Positions 26,221 to 36,723 of a stretch of 64,000 nt of DNA are shown here, piece by piece (within the stretch, counting starts at the first letter, position 1; every line of letters begins with the position of its first letter). The position numbers were made by a program, and so were the translations under genes. The notes under the pieces are model-generated. The model saw only the letters and a list, made by a program, of their open reading frames with translations. It was not told where the DNA came from and did no database searches. This DNA is from Nymphaea colorata (taxonomy: Eukaryota; Streptophyta; Magnoliopsida; Nymphaeales; Nymphaeaceae), in NCBI RefSeq assembly GCF_008831285.2, contig NC_045149.1, positions 4,143,500 to 4,207,499 of the forward strand, given 5' to 3'.

Positions 26221-26345
26221 CGGAGCTCAACATTACGTCCCTCATGTCCAAGCTGGGGAGCAAGGACTACGTTAATCTGCTTGTCACCATCGGCACCATC
26301 AATTCCTACATGGGCAACATCGTCGGAGATGTCACCATCTTTTGA
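26205..26345 (+). pseudogene. Short coding-like remnant, possibly fasciclin-like
   Basis: A GC-rich island in AT-rich surroundings. One plus frame reads AELNITSLMSKLGSKDYVNL then GDVTIF-stop-PIDG. The GDVTIF.P.D pattern recalls the first conserved box (TIFAPTD) of fasciclin-like arabinogalactan proteins, and the NITSLMSKLG opening would fit too, but this is a weak memory-based match over about 45 residues. A second frame is also open over 26185-26373. If real, it is only a fragment with a stop in the key box. Confidence 0.22.
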
Positions 26346-27044
26346 CCCATTGATGGCATCAAATTGGTGGTAGGTAGGAACTTCATGCTTATGGTGTTGG
26401 TCGCCCTTCTTCTCTTGATTGCTTGATTTAATTGCATATACAGTAGCTTCTATAAGCAATTTACACAAGAACATTATGATAAACTTGAATTTATGCAGAT
26501 ATGCAATTTGAAAAATATAAGTCTTAAGTCATGAAAAAGACAGAGGTGATAGAGGAGAAATTCTTTGGGTCATGGTAACAAAAAGTGTCTTTTAGCTCAA
26601 TCAAAGCATGTGATGAAGGGACATCCTTCATCAGAGCATTCTCGTTTAAATTTCACATATTTGTTGCAGGTATCTCATTTTTCAATGATTAGAATAACCG
26701 TTAATCAGTTTTTATCAAGTACTTTGGGGCTTGGTCCTAGGTAACATTGACGGACAAAGTTGATGACTGAATCCAAATTGATGTTAGAAATTAACCATTT
26801 CACACAAATCGAATTTGCCAGCAAAATAACCAGTAAAGGAGTTTTAAGATGCTGCATCCAAAGCTTTTGAACGAGGATGTTAGGAGAAATTGTGGTAGGA
26901 ATCCCACCTAGTTTATGAAAGAAGTTGATCTTTAATTTTGTTTGTCTAACAAGCAACTTTCTCGCCATGTTACACTAGAAGGCTGTATGAATATTAACAA
27001 TGGGATGGAACTCCTATTTGATGTGCTTCCTTTACTTCATGCAG
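26346..27044. other. No confident gene; one minus-strand open stretch
   Basis: The minus strand at 26968-26705 is open for 87 codons (IPTTISPNILVQKLWMQ, VKWLISNINLDSVINFV) and reads like protein, but I recognise no family. No further glycolate oxidase exons were found upstream of 27045. Confidence 0.35.
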
Positions 27045-27421
27045 CTTGGAAAGCTATTGAGGTTGGAGTAGATGGAATAATTGTTTCAAATCATGGTGGT
27101 AGCCAAATTCACTGTGCACATGCTGCAATTTCTGCCCTTGAGGAGGTAATGTCGATTCAATTCAAATGATTCTGCAATTGCTCTTTCATGACAAAAATAA
27201 GCTTTTTTTTTTCCTTCTCTAAACGGAGTGCAAGAAAACTCTTATCCTTTTTGTCATTTCCCAGATAAGCTGTTGACACATGTGAGAGATGCATGATTCC
27301 CCTCCCCGTTGGTCTTCCTATTTGAAGCATAGGTTGTTCAAGTTGTCACTGTAAAGTTCTTGTTCTGCTTGATGGAGGAATTAGGCATGGGACAGACATG
27401 TTCAAAGCCTTGGCTCTTGGT
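27045..27421 (+). pseudogene. Glycolate oxidase ((S)-2-hydroxy-acid oxidase) pseudogene, two exons
   Basis: The functional family uses FMN to oxidise glycolate or other 2-hydroxy acids in peroxisomes. An acceptor (ATGCAG, ending 27044) opens exon 1, 27045-27145, which reads WKAIEVGVDGIIVSNHGG, SQIHCAHAAISALEE; then GT at 27146, a 187-bp intron and AG at 27331-27332; exon 2 from 27333 reads VVQVVT, then after a one-base frameshift VLVLLDGGIRHGTDMFKALA. The junction rebuilds the family's ALEEVV block exactly. The active-site His of SNHG (His254 in spinach enzyme numbering) is kept, but the substrate-binding Arg257 three residues later is Ser, and QLDY is QIHC. The FMN-phosphate Arg of DGG.R is present. 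Sequence similarity stops at the ALALG block, where a minisatellite begins. Upstream exons were not found, so it is a fragment. Confidence 0.85.
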
Positions 27422-27848
27422 GTTATAGTGTTATAGTGATATAGTGTTATATTGGGTTATAGTGTTATATAGTGTTGTAGCGTTATATTGTGTTATATAT
27501 TGTTATAGCATTATATTTTGTTATAGTGTTATATAGTGATGTAGTATTATATAGTACTATCGTGTTATGTAATGTTATAGCGTCATGTAGTGTTATAGTG
27601 TTGTAGTATTATATAGTATGATATGGTGTCATAGTGTTATAATGTTGTAGCGTTACATAATGTTATCATGTTATATAATATTATATCATGTTTGATAATT
27701 TTATTTATCATTGTAGTGTTACGTTGTAGTATATTCCGTTATATATTGTTATAATGTTATATATTGTTATAGTGTTATTGTGTTGTATTGTTATAGTGTT
27801 ATATAGTGTTGTAGTGTTATAGTGTTATACCGTGTTATAGTCTTATAT
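27420..27848. repeat. TTATAGTG-type minisatellite
   Basis: About 430 bp of degenerate 8-12 bp units (TTATAGTG, TTATATAGTG, TTGTAGTG and variants). It starts inside the glycolate oxidase exon and ends at the first base of the gypsy LTR. Confidence 0.9.
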
Positions 27849-30778
27849 TGTCACATCCCAACTCTTTTGACCCTCATTTTTTCTAAACATAAAACATTGA
27901 GGTGCGATGACACAGCGATTCAAAATGAGATGAGTCAAGCAATTCAAAACAGTAGGGCAAACTTTCATTTATATAACAATTTCAGTTGATACAAAAATTA
28001 CATCAATGTGTATGACCAAAAATTGCCCCAAACCATATGACTGATGCCTAACAATAACAAGACATCAATATAACCCAAAACACGACGCGCCGGCACTACC
28101 AATGACCCAAAACCTCCCCAGTAGGATGTGAGTGAAGCCATGTGCTCAACCTGTTGCCCCGGGTCTGCCAAAACTTGAAAAAGAAAAACAACTGAAAGCT
28201 TAGCCTTCGCAGTATGGTAACAAGCCAGAAAAATCCTTAACCTCTAAGGTAGGGGCTCATAAATGAACTAATCACAAATAACATACAACTCTGCAAAACA
28301 TATCATTCTCATTCTAATCACTTACATTAACCTTAGTGAATTGACAGTTCTTGTGGGTGCAATATACAGGCACGTGCACACCACGGGCGGCCTACAGCCA
28401 GGAGACAACCCCCGTGGTGGCCCGAATCGGTATGGATGCATTCATGCTGCAGCGGTAGAGCACTCATCCATGGATGTGTGAATTTCAAGGAGAGATACTC
28501 AGCCTTCCCTAAGACACCCAGGTTGGGAAGGCAGGAGCACAACGCTCCAAACACAACACACAACAGTACCCTGGGGCCTTGCACCGCCTGCACTCCGAAT
28601 AGGCGAGATCAGTGGCGAAAGCGGGACGTCTCCCAAACACATTGCCACAACCCCCTGGCCTCTCATCTCTTATTATTTCTTATTTAACATTATAAAAACA
28701 CAAGCACAAGATGACCAGCTAGATCATGAGGTTGGTTCACTCCATGAGTGCACCCATACCTCCAAATGCCTCCACACGAGGCTACATAAATAATTAACAT
28801 TCTTAACTAGCCGTCAAAGCAATATGGGTACAACGACCCTTCAATTCCATTCATTTGTATCATGCCCAAGGTAAAGCATACGAAAACATTACAACATTCA
28901 CATCACTTATCACATCAATCATAACTTTCAAAACTTAGCCAAACCATAGAGAGTAGTCTCGATCCGTGATTGGCTCGTAGCTGTCCTATGCAATTATCAT
29001 TCTAAGATGCTTTTTAATGCACAGTTGGGGTCGAGGAGACACTCGACTCGATACCCCACCTCATCTGTCCTAAGCAGTTATCAATTCTAGCATGCATATG
29101 CAATTACGTAGTAATTTTCAAAACAAAACTTATCACATAAACATTCAATTCTCATGTATACAATCATTCAATCACATCATGGACATAGGATCCAACGATA
29201 CTCAAAACACACAGTCTAGTTGGCCTCAGGCCGGGATTTGTCTGGAATGCCACCATACTTGTCGCACGTCGCCAAGATATCCAAAATGCCTCAAGCTACA
29301 ACCTAGTCACTCATGGTCTACTGGACGTGCCCGGTGTACATGCAAACACAATGAAAAGGCAAGTTCTACACTCGCTTCGCTTTACAATTCATACAATTAT
29401 AAAATGTAATCATTGAGCCATGTCATTACCTCAAAAGGGTGTCAACAAGTAGTATCGACTCACAAAACCCTCCAATAGGCCTCTTTCCAATCCTTTGAGG
29501 TTGTGACCAACCATCTAAACTCAAAGCTTCGATCAATCCATAACTAACACACTTCTCAATAGCTTTCTTTAGTTGACGTGCCCACCTAAAAATACACCCA
29601 ACTTGCATGCTCTTCTCTGACTAACAAAGAAATACGCCCATCGCAATATTATGAACTACAAGTTGTAGTAACAGTCCTATATCTTCTCAACCCCATCCAA
29701 CCTCTACCACGTTTTCCAATAGCTTCAAAAATCAACAACTCATGCTAAAGAGATAGATATACACATGGATTCTTGTTCTTCTCACAAATAGTCATAAACT
29801 TCCTCCAAAATAGCATCGCTAAAAAGCTATCCAAAACATCAAATCATGAGTCTAGCATGCTTAAACAAAAATTATACATGCTCTAATAAATATTACTCAA
29901 CAATCTAAGCTCGATTGGGTCTTGCTCACCCCAATTCAAGAGCCCAAACTGCTGCGATACTTCCGGCAGCCACCTCACGAGTCCGAGTGGTCTCCAAGAT
30001 GCTAAAATCCTTCAATGCCGCCACCACCAAGGCCTTCAAGTCGCTGTTATGAGAGGGAAGACCAGTCCCCCAAGCTGAAATCCGATCAAACAACCGTAAA
30101 TAGGATGAGATTTAGTGAAAAAGAGGTCAAAAGAAGGGTTTGCCGTTTGAGTAGGACCTCCCGTAGCTGCGAGGGAGGAGGCTAAAGTCAAATGAGAGAA
30201 AGAGGGCACGAGAGGAAGGGAGTGGGGCAGCACACGTGAGGGAGATGGTGAGAGAGGAGAAACCCAGTGTTCGGGTGAGGGAGAGAGAGACCGCATGAGC
30301 AGGAGAGGGGAAACGTGGCAGGAGAGAGAGAATGTGGGCAGAGAGGGTTCAAATAGAGAGGAGAGACAGACGGGGAGGGTGAGAAAGCATGAGAGAGGCG
30401 GAAGAGGGAGATAGCATGAGAGAGGGAAGGCTGGGCAAGGGGGAGGCCATGCGAAAGGAAACGGGTGTGGGCAGAGGGTCGAGAATGCAGCGAAGGAGGG
30501 AGAAGGAGAAAGAAGAGGAAAGAAGAAAGATGAAAGCAAAGAGGATTCGAGAGGGCTTACCCGAGCGTCGCCCTCCACCTCTGTCGTCGCTGCCTGCTTC
30601 TCTGTCACAAGAAATGGTGAGAGATGAGAGAACGAAGGAGAGGGAGGTTCTGCGAAAGGTAAGGGAGAAGAGACAGAGGAAGAGAGAGCCAGCGTCGGGC
30701 TCCCCTTCACGCCTGGACTTCGGGTCTAGGTCCGGACTTGCTCCAATCCAAACCTGAATTAAAAGAACGAGCGTTACA
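27849..30778 (-). mobile_element. Ty3/gypsy (Tekay/Del-like) 3' LTR, 2.93 kb
   Basis: On the minus strand the LTR starts TGTAACGCTCG (30778) and ends GGGATGTGACA (27849). It follows the chromodomain end of pol and a polypurine tract, as a 3' LTR should. The second LTR copy (35466-51317, interrupted) has the same ends. The pentamer outside its end is TATAT (27844-27848). The part at 30040-30710 is extremely GA-rich on the plus strand and yields long serine/proline/leucine frames on the minus strand, a composition effect rather than a gene. The LTR carries a single copy of a segment that is duplicated (479 bp) in the other LTR. Confidence 0.9.
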
Positions 30779-30822
30779 TCCTACCCTCCTTAAATAAAAT
30801 TTCGTCCTCGAAATTTATATCG
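30779..30822 (-). promoter_or_regulatory. Polypurine tract and conserved pre-LTR box of the gypsy element
   Basis: Minus strand: TTCGAGGACGAAATTT is followed by AAGGAGGGTAGGA immediately before the LTR's TGTAACG. This arrangement is typical of Tekay/Del elements; the purine run primes plus-strand DNA synthesis. The same box precedes the upper LTR at 51318-51355. Confidence 0.85.
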
Positions 30823-30826
30823 TACC

Positions 30827-31549
30827 TCAATGCAAGAACAAGTGTGGATATTTCTTTCGCATCTCCTCCTCGAGTTCCCATGTACTCTCCTTCAACCCAT
30901 GGTGTTGCCATTCTACCCTCACTAAAGGAATTCTCTTCGTGTGAAGCACTTGCTCTCTTTGATCCACAACTCTAATAGGTTTTTCTTCCATTGTCAAATC
31001 ATCATGCACCTGAATACCTCGATAATCAATCACATGTGTAGGATCCGATACGTACTTACGAATCATGAAAACATAGAAAACATCATGAACATGACTCAAG
31101 TCAGGTGGTAGTTCCAATCTGTATGCCACCTCTCCAATCTTCTCTAATATCTCAAAAGGTCCTATGAACCTCGGGTTCAACTTTCCCTTAATATCAAATC
31201 GAAAAACACCTTTAGTAGGCAAAATCTTAAAGAACACATGATCACCAACCTCAAAAGTCAACTCTCTACATCGAATGTCGGCGTAACTCTTTTGCCTACT
31301 CTGAGCAGTCAATAACTTTTTTCTTATCAGTTGCACTTGGTCAGTGTAGTGTTGCAATATTAAAGGGTTCTCGATCTTGCTATCACCCATTTCGGTCCAA
31401 CAAGTTGGCGATCGGCATGACCTTCCATACAAGGCCTCAAAAGGTGCCATACCGATACTAGAGTGGTAACTGTTATTATATGCAAACTCTACCAATTTTT
31501 CATGTTTGTCCCATTCTCCTCTCCAGTCCAAAACGCATGCACGTAACAT
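30827..31549 (-). pseudogene. Gypsy integrase C-terminal part with chromodomain-like tail
   Basis: Last part of the gypsy polyprotein, 240 codons open to the natural stop. It begins in the integrase just after the catalytic Glu (CVLDWRGEWDKHEKLVEFAY, then the GMAPFEALYGR block), passes the GPFEILEKIGEVAYRLELP block (about 31170-31110), and ends with a chromodomain-like module: VRVEWQHHGLKESTWELE followed by KYPHLF (about 30930-30830). Such tails guide integration toward particular chromatin and define chromoviruses. It is one frame off from the upstream integrase piece, so an indel near 31550-31560 splits the integrase. Confidence 0.92.
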
Positions 31550-31554
31550 GTCCT

Positions 31555-32277
31555 CTAATGTCTAGATGGCCCCTCAGATTGCCCATCAGTTTCGGGGTGG
31601 AACGCTGTGCCCAACTTAAGCTTAGTACCCAAAGCCTTTTGCAATTGCCCCCAAAACCTAGAGGTAAAACGTGGGTCTCGATCCGTAATAATGGACTTTG
31701 GCACTCCATGCAATCTCACTATCTCCCCAATGTATAACTCTACAAGACTCTCCAATGATTGATTGATTCTGATTGGCAGAAAATGGGCGGACTTGGTAAG
31801 TCGATCAACAATTACCCATATGGCATCATGTTGTCTTCCAGTGTGAGGCAAGCCAACCACAAAATCCATCGTAATGTCCTCCAATTTTGACACTGAAATA
31901 TCAATCCTCTGCAACAAGCCTCCTAGTCGTTGATGCTTTGCTTTGACCCGCTGAGAAACAAAGCATTTGGCCACGTATTCTGCAATTTCGCGCTTCATTC
32001 TAGGCCACCAGAAATTTCTCTTCATATCCTGAAACATTTTTGTACTGCCCGGGTGTATGGAAAATTTGGATTTGTGAGCTTCATCAAGCAACTGACGCTT
32101 TACCCCTTCATCTCTAGGGACCCACAATCTTTGTCGAAACCGCAATGAATCATCTTCATCTTGATGCCAAAGAGAATCTGTCTTCTTACTTTCTTCCATG
32201 TTTTTAGCAAAATCAGGATCTTGCTTTTGCTTCATGACCAACTCTTCTAAAAGAGGGTGTCGTATTAAGGCAGTCAT
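31555..32277 (-). pseudogene. Gypsy integrase zinc-binding and catalytic core
   Basis: Integrase inserts element cDNA into the genome. Visible in order on the minus strand: LLDEAHKSKFSIHPGSTKM with the two zinc-binding His; then KCFVSQRVKAKH, where the family's CxxC has become CxxS, so one zinc ligand is lost; the D of ITMDFVVGLP; the D of IITDRDPRFTSRFW; and the Glu of DGQSE (near 31570), so the DDE set is still visible. A frameshift right after DGQSE ends the frame. The N-terminal end adjoins the RNase H remnant at 32311. Confidence 0.92.
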
Positions 32278-32310
32278 TGTCGCTCTGTTCTCGTCACCTA
32301 GGTGAGGCTG

Positions 32311-32735
32311 TCATGCTATCAAATCTTGCAACAGTGTCCAAGAATGAGTCAACATACTGCACATAGTTACCTTAGTCTGTCTGCTCAAAGCATCAGCCAC
32401 CACATTCGCTTTTCCTGGATGATATGATATTTTGAAATCATAATCCTTCAAGTACTCAATCCATCTTCTTTGTCTCAGGTTGAGATCCTTCTGGGAGAAT
32501 ATGTACTTCAATGACTTGTGGTCTGTAAACACCTATTGCCCCGTAGAGATAGTGTCTCCATACCTTCAATGCGAACACAACCGCTCCCAACTCTAAATCA
32601 TGAGTGAGATAGTGTTTCTCATGGTCCTTCAATTGTCTCGATGCATAAGCCACCACATGACCATGTTGCATCAATACACAGCCATAAGCAATTCCAGATG
32701 CATCTGTGTACACAACAAATCTGAAATGTCCCTAT
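32311..32735 (-). pseudogene. Gypsy RNase H, frameshifted
   Basis: Two minus-strand frames make up the RNase H domain. Part one (to about 32560): [51 protein letters not shown]. Part two (32532-32311): [49 protein letters not shown] frameshift lies between them near 32540-32560, where the first frame runs on into nonsense. One stop (near 32745) separates it from RT. Confidence 0.9.
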
Positions 32736-32742
32736 GGAAGTG

Positions 32743-33511
32743 TCAAAATAGGGGCATAGTAAGCTTATCCTTCAAAGTTTGGAAACTCTTTTCGCACCCT
32801 TCATTCCAAACAAACTTCACTTCTTTTCTCAATAGCTTAGTCATGAGCGTAGCTATTTTCGAAAAGTCTTGTATAAACCTACGATAGTATCCTGCCAAAC
32901 CCAAAAAGCTCATAACCTCAGTTACATTGCACAGTGTCTTCCAGTCCTGTACAGCCGACACCTTGGCTGGATCGACAGAAACTCCATCCTTCGATATCAC
33001 ATGACCAAGAAACTTTACCTTCTCTAACCAAAATTCACATTTTGAATACTTGGCATATAATTTATGCTTGCGCAAAATACTCAACACACTCCTTAAGTAA
33101 TCTCTATGCTCTGCCTCGCTATCTGAGTACACCAGAATATCGTCAACAAAAACAATAACAAACCGGTCCAAGTAGGCTTGGAAGACCTGATTTATGAGGT
33201 CCATGAACGCTGCAGGAGCATTGGTCAATCCAAAAGGCATGACCTTGAATTCATAGTGCCCATATCTATTTTAAAAAACAGTCTTAGCAACATCTTCCTC
33301 CCGTATCAAGAGTTGATGATAACCTGTCCTCAAATCAATCATGGAGAACACCTTTGCATTCTTGATCTGATCAAACAAGACTTCAATTCTAGGAAGTAGA
33401 TACTTATTCTTGATGGTGACTTGATTCAACATGCGGTAATCTATGCACAAGCACATTGTTCCGTCTTTTTTCTTAACAAACAATACAGGTGCTCCCCAAG
33501 GTGACACACTA
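32743..33511 (-). pseudogene. Gypsy reverse transcriptase
   Basis: Two open pieces in one frame separated by a stop near 33268. First: [56 protein letters not shown]. Second: [20 protein letters not shown], the catalytic [11 protein letters not shown] (about 33145-33115), [20 protein letters not shown], then [18 protein letters not shown] and [19 protein letters not shown]. All RT blocks of Ty3/gypsy are recognisable. TGA/TAG-type stops at both ends of the first piece make it non-functional. Confidence 0.94.
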
Positions 33512-33513
33512 GG

Positions 33514-35160
33514 TCAAATGAAGCCCTTATCCAAGAGCTCCTGCAATTGCCTCCTCACGGGTTGCATCTTTGGGGTCAACAATAGTATCTGCTTCTTTCT
33601 GCAATCTATGTTGACATAATACGCATATAGCCAATCCATGCCCAAAATAACATCAAACCCAGTAAGACTAATGATTACCAACTGTGCAGGTAAGTGGTGT
33701 TGATGTATCTCCACATCTACATCAGGTAGATACTCGCTACATGACTCTTGGGCATGCATAGGGCTGACCACTTTCAAAACATACAGCATCATCCTAGCCG
33801 ACACTTCTAGTGAAGAGGCAAATCGACTAGATATAAACGAATGAGTCACCCCTGCATCAAACAACACTCTAGCAATATGAGAACCAACAAGTAAAGTACC
33901 TTCAATAAGGTCATGGGCCTGCAGCTCCTCCACGGTAGTTGCGTAGACACATCTGGTTGTCCTTTGTGCATTAGAAGAACCGGCCTCCTGCTTCTTCGAC
34001 TCTTTTCCTGCCATGATGGGGCAATCTTTGATGAAGTGCCCCATCCCTCCACAGTGTAAACACGCCTCGGTCATCCGATAACATGGCTTTTCAGGGTGCA
34101 CACGTGAACAAGTAGGGCACTTCAGTGGAGTTGGAGTAGTCACTGCCCCCTGTGTGATGTCACTACGGTTTGGCCTGCTCCGCCTGAATGTTCGATCCTC
34201 ACGCCTTTCATAAGGCCTAGCTCTGCCTGCAAAGTGGTGGTGCTTGACTGGCATACGCCCACCATGTGTGTGCTGGGTAGTCTTCTTTTGATAGTCTTTC
34301 TGAGTCCAAGCCCAATCTTCTTCCATGCGTCTTGCCATAGTGACCGTCTCGTCCAAGTCGCGAGGTCTGCTTGACATAACTCTACTTCGTAGTCCATCAC
34401 GCAACCCATGTACAAACTTGTTGGCTCTGACCTCATCTGTAGTGTAGAGGTGCGGACAATACACATCCAAGTGTCGATACTTAGTAACATATTCCTCCAA
34501 GCTCAAATGATTTTGTTGTAATTCAAGAAACTCTTATATTTTCTTGTTTCGGGCATGTGCTGGGAAGTATGTGCTAAAGAACGAATCTCTGAACTGCTTC
34601 CAAGAGATTGAATGCTGGTCTGCAAAACGGATCTCACGAGTCAATTGCCACCATCTTTTGGCATCACCTTTAAGCATATACGAGCCATAGTTTACTTTGT
34701 CACCTCCTAGCACCTTCAGAACCTCAAAGATATGTTCAACCTCTTCGATCCATTCTTATGCCTTGTCTGGATTGCCATCTCCAGTAAAGACAGGCGGCTG
34801 CATCGACATAAAATGCTTGAATGACACCGTCGTTGCTTTCTCCTTAGGTGGTGCGGTGGTGTCTCTTGTAGGATATGCTTGGCTTCTCTGATTACCAACC
34901 ATCCACTGTACTAGCGAGGTCAGTGTCTGCAACATTGTCAGCAATATAGCCTGCTGATCCACATGTGGAGTCTGTCTCGGTGGGGTTTGAGCACCCCCAC
35001 CCCCACCCATCTGGGCATACTGGTGCCTTGACGTATTGTCATCATGTGGGGTATGTGCATCAGAATGGGCCAGACTTGGCTCTCTCTGTGCCTCTGTAGA
35101 CGGCCCCGTGAGCCAACAAAAACAAAGGACATGCCGTCAAGAGAAGAAGAGAACGACTCA
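33514..35160 (-). pseudogene. Gypsy gag and protease, with deletion before RT
   Basis: The gag part (35160 down to about 33990) packages element RNA. It shows a Gly-rich N-terminal stretch (MGGGGGAQTPPRQTP), FMSMQPPVFTGDGNPDKA-stop-EWIEEVE, LKGDAKRWWQL, a second stop near 34535 after ARNKKI, then LSLEEYVTKYRHLDVYCPHL and a CX2CX4HX4C zinc knuckle (CLHCGGMGHFIKDC, about 34065-34022). The protease follows: VLFDAGVTHSFISSRFAS, with DAG-V in place of DSGA (the catalytic Asp is kept), and FDVILGMDWLYAY. After this the frame jumps from a protease tail straight to VRRQLQELLDKGFI; the ~90-100 residues usually between are missing. A stop replaces the residue after GFI. Confidence 0.9.
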
Positions 35161-35465
35161 CAACTCAGGCCCCGTTTGATTGCAGACACTTTTTTTGAGG
35201 GAAGATTTTTTCAAGAAAAAAAAATACAAGGTAAGTGTACGGTCAAGAAAATTCTACTTTTTCCTAATCCAAGCCATGTTTGATGGTCAGGAAATTTTTT
35301 TCGAGGTAAAAAATTCAGTGTTTGATGGTCAGGAAATTTTTTCGAGGTAAAAAATTCAATGTTTGATGGACAACAGAAGCACATGGTGGTCTACTCCTTA
35401 GACGGCGGGATGATGGTGGCATTGGTGAAGGCGGTACATAACTAAGCTGTGGTGGAGAGGTGAAT
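35161..35465. repeat. Foreign insert between gag and upper LTR, with 42-bp direct repeats
   Basis: Begins GGCCCCGTTTGATTGC near 35170, a motif common at the ends of small plant DNA transposons, and contains about 2.3 copies of a ~42-bp unit (TGTTTGATGGTCAGGAAATT…) at 35277, 35319 and 35360. It occupies the place where the gypsy leader and primer binding site should be. No tRNA-complementary site is visible next to the LTR on the minus strand. Confidence 0.5.
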
Positions 35466-35577
35466 TGTCACAACCCAACCTTTTGACCCTCAAACAACAT
35501 TTTTTTTTTCTAAACATAAAGCATTGAGGTGCGATGACACAACAATTCAAAAAGGAGGGAGCTATGTCATTCAAAAC
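35466..35577 (-). mobile_element. Gypsy upper LTR, part 1 of 3
   Basis: Matches 27849-27955 of the 3' LTR (TGTCACAACCCAAC…, GCATTGAGGTGCGATGACAC) up to the point where the inverted-LTR copia element is inserted. Continues at 38719 and 50323. Confidence 0.88.
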
Positions 35578-35771
35578 TATTGAATTAGAAGAGTTTATGT
35601 TTCTATGTGGTTCTTTGCAATATTAAATAGTTAGGAGGTCTCTTTAAACATTCCTCTATTTTCTGTTGATGTACTTTGTAAATCTCTCTTCAACCCTAAT
35701 CTCTTTATTATGGAGATTAGGGTTAGTGAATGAAGGTACGTTTTCTCTCTCTAAGGCTGCCGGTTGTAACA
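35578..35771 (+). repeat. Left LTR (plus orientation) of the inverted-LTR copia
   Basis: 194 bp, starting TATTGAATTAG (TG changed to TA) and ending GGTTGTAACA. About 96 percent identical by eye to the reverse complement of 38522-38713. Confidence 0.88.
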
Positions 35772-35783
35772 TGGTATCAGAGT
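35772..35783 (+). promoter_or_regulatory. Primer binding site, initiator-Met tRNA type
   Basis: TGGTATCAGAG directly after the LTR's terminal CA, the usual initiator methionine tRNA complement in copia elements. Confidence 0.88.
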
Positions 35784-36267
35784 CGGCGATCTCCACCGGC
35801 GGCTGTCTTGATTTTCCGACAACCCCTTCTCCTCTTCCTCTCCCATCTCTTCCCACTTCTTCTCTTCCTCTATCCTTCCTTTCTCTCTTCTCTCTGCTGA
35901 TCGAAAGTTAGTGAAGCAGCGTGAAAGCGGAACCTAATCACATGTGAGAGGTATTTGTGATTAGGTCCCCAATGTGGATGTAGTGGAGTGTAAGCAACTG
36001 CGTGGGAGTTGCAGTGGAAAGTTGTAAGTTAGATCTAGCTTCGTGGATGAATAGCAGCACATGGACTCCATTATTATTCAGATCTAGGCTCATGGGAAGC
36101 GTAGCTGCATGTGGATTCAGTTCAGATCTGGGCTCATGGAAGATTACATGCACGTGGACCATATTCTTATCATATTTTTGATGACTGTGGAAAAGTGGCT
36201 ACAAGTGGAGTAGCTGCACATTGGGTATATTTTTTTATCAAATTGAATGTCTGTTTTATAATCTGGT

Positions 36268-36510
36268 GGACTGATTTGGAACAACAAAGTTTATATGCAT
36301 ATGTGGATACGTAGAAGCTTGGTGGACTGTTTTGGACAGCAAGTTCATATATTCCTGTTCATTTATTGATTGTTGTGATTGATGGACTGATTTGAACAAC
36401 AAAGTTTTTTTTATATGCATATGTGGATACGTAGAAACCTGGTGGCCTGTTTTGAACAAGAAGTTTGTATATTCTTGTTCATTTATTGATTGTTGTGATT
36501 GGTGGACTGA
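36268..36510 (+). repeat. ~116-120-bp tandem repeat in the element leader
   Basis: GGACTGATTT recurs at 36268, 36384 and 36504, with the intervening sequence (GCATATGTGGATACGTAGAA…GTTCATTTATTGATTGTTGT) repeated. It lies in the untranslated leader of the inverted-LTR copia. Confidence 0.85.
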
Positions 36511-36568
36511 TTTACTGAGCAGCAAGTTCACAGAAATTATTTTTAAGGACTGCTTTTGGTACAAGAAA

Positions 36569-36573
<5 letters not shown>

Positions 36574-36643
<70 letters not shown>
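36574..36643. repeat. TA microsatellite
   Basis: About 70 bp of nearly pure TA within the copia leader. It sits where the N-terminal part of gag is expected, suggesting a deletion with TA expansion. Confidence 0.92.
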
Positions 36644-36645
<2 letters not shown>

Positions 36646-36723
36646 GCTGCCTAAGTTCTCTCAAGTTGATTGTTGCACGCTATACTCTTGATTGTATCAT
36701 AGTGCAACCAGATTAAGATCACA

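Noticed and set aside
27420-27848. Possible CRISPR-like regular repeat
   Set aside because: Units are contiguous, degenerate and only 8-12 bp, without unique spacers; it is a minisatellite.
30036-30757. Long overlapping frames on both strands (224 codons minus, 122 plus) in the lower gypsy LTR
   Set aside because: The region is almost purely GA on one strand, so stops are rare by composition. It lies wholly inside an LTR and the upper LTR has a diverged equivalent.
36392-36691. 99-codon frame in the inverted-LTR copia leader
   Set aside because: Made of the 116-bp tandem repeat and the TA microsatellite.
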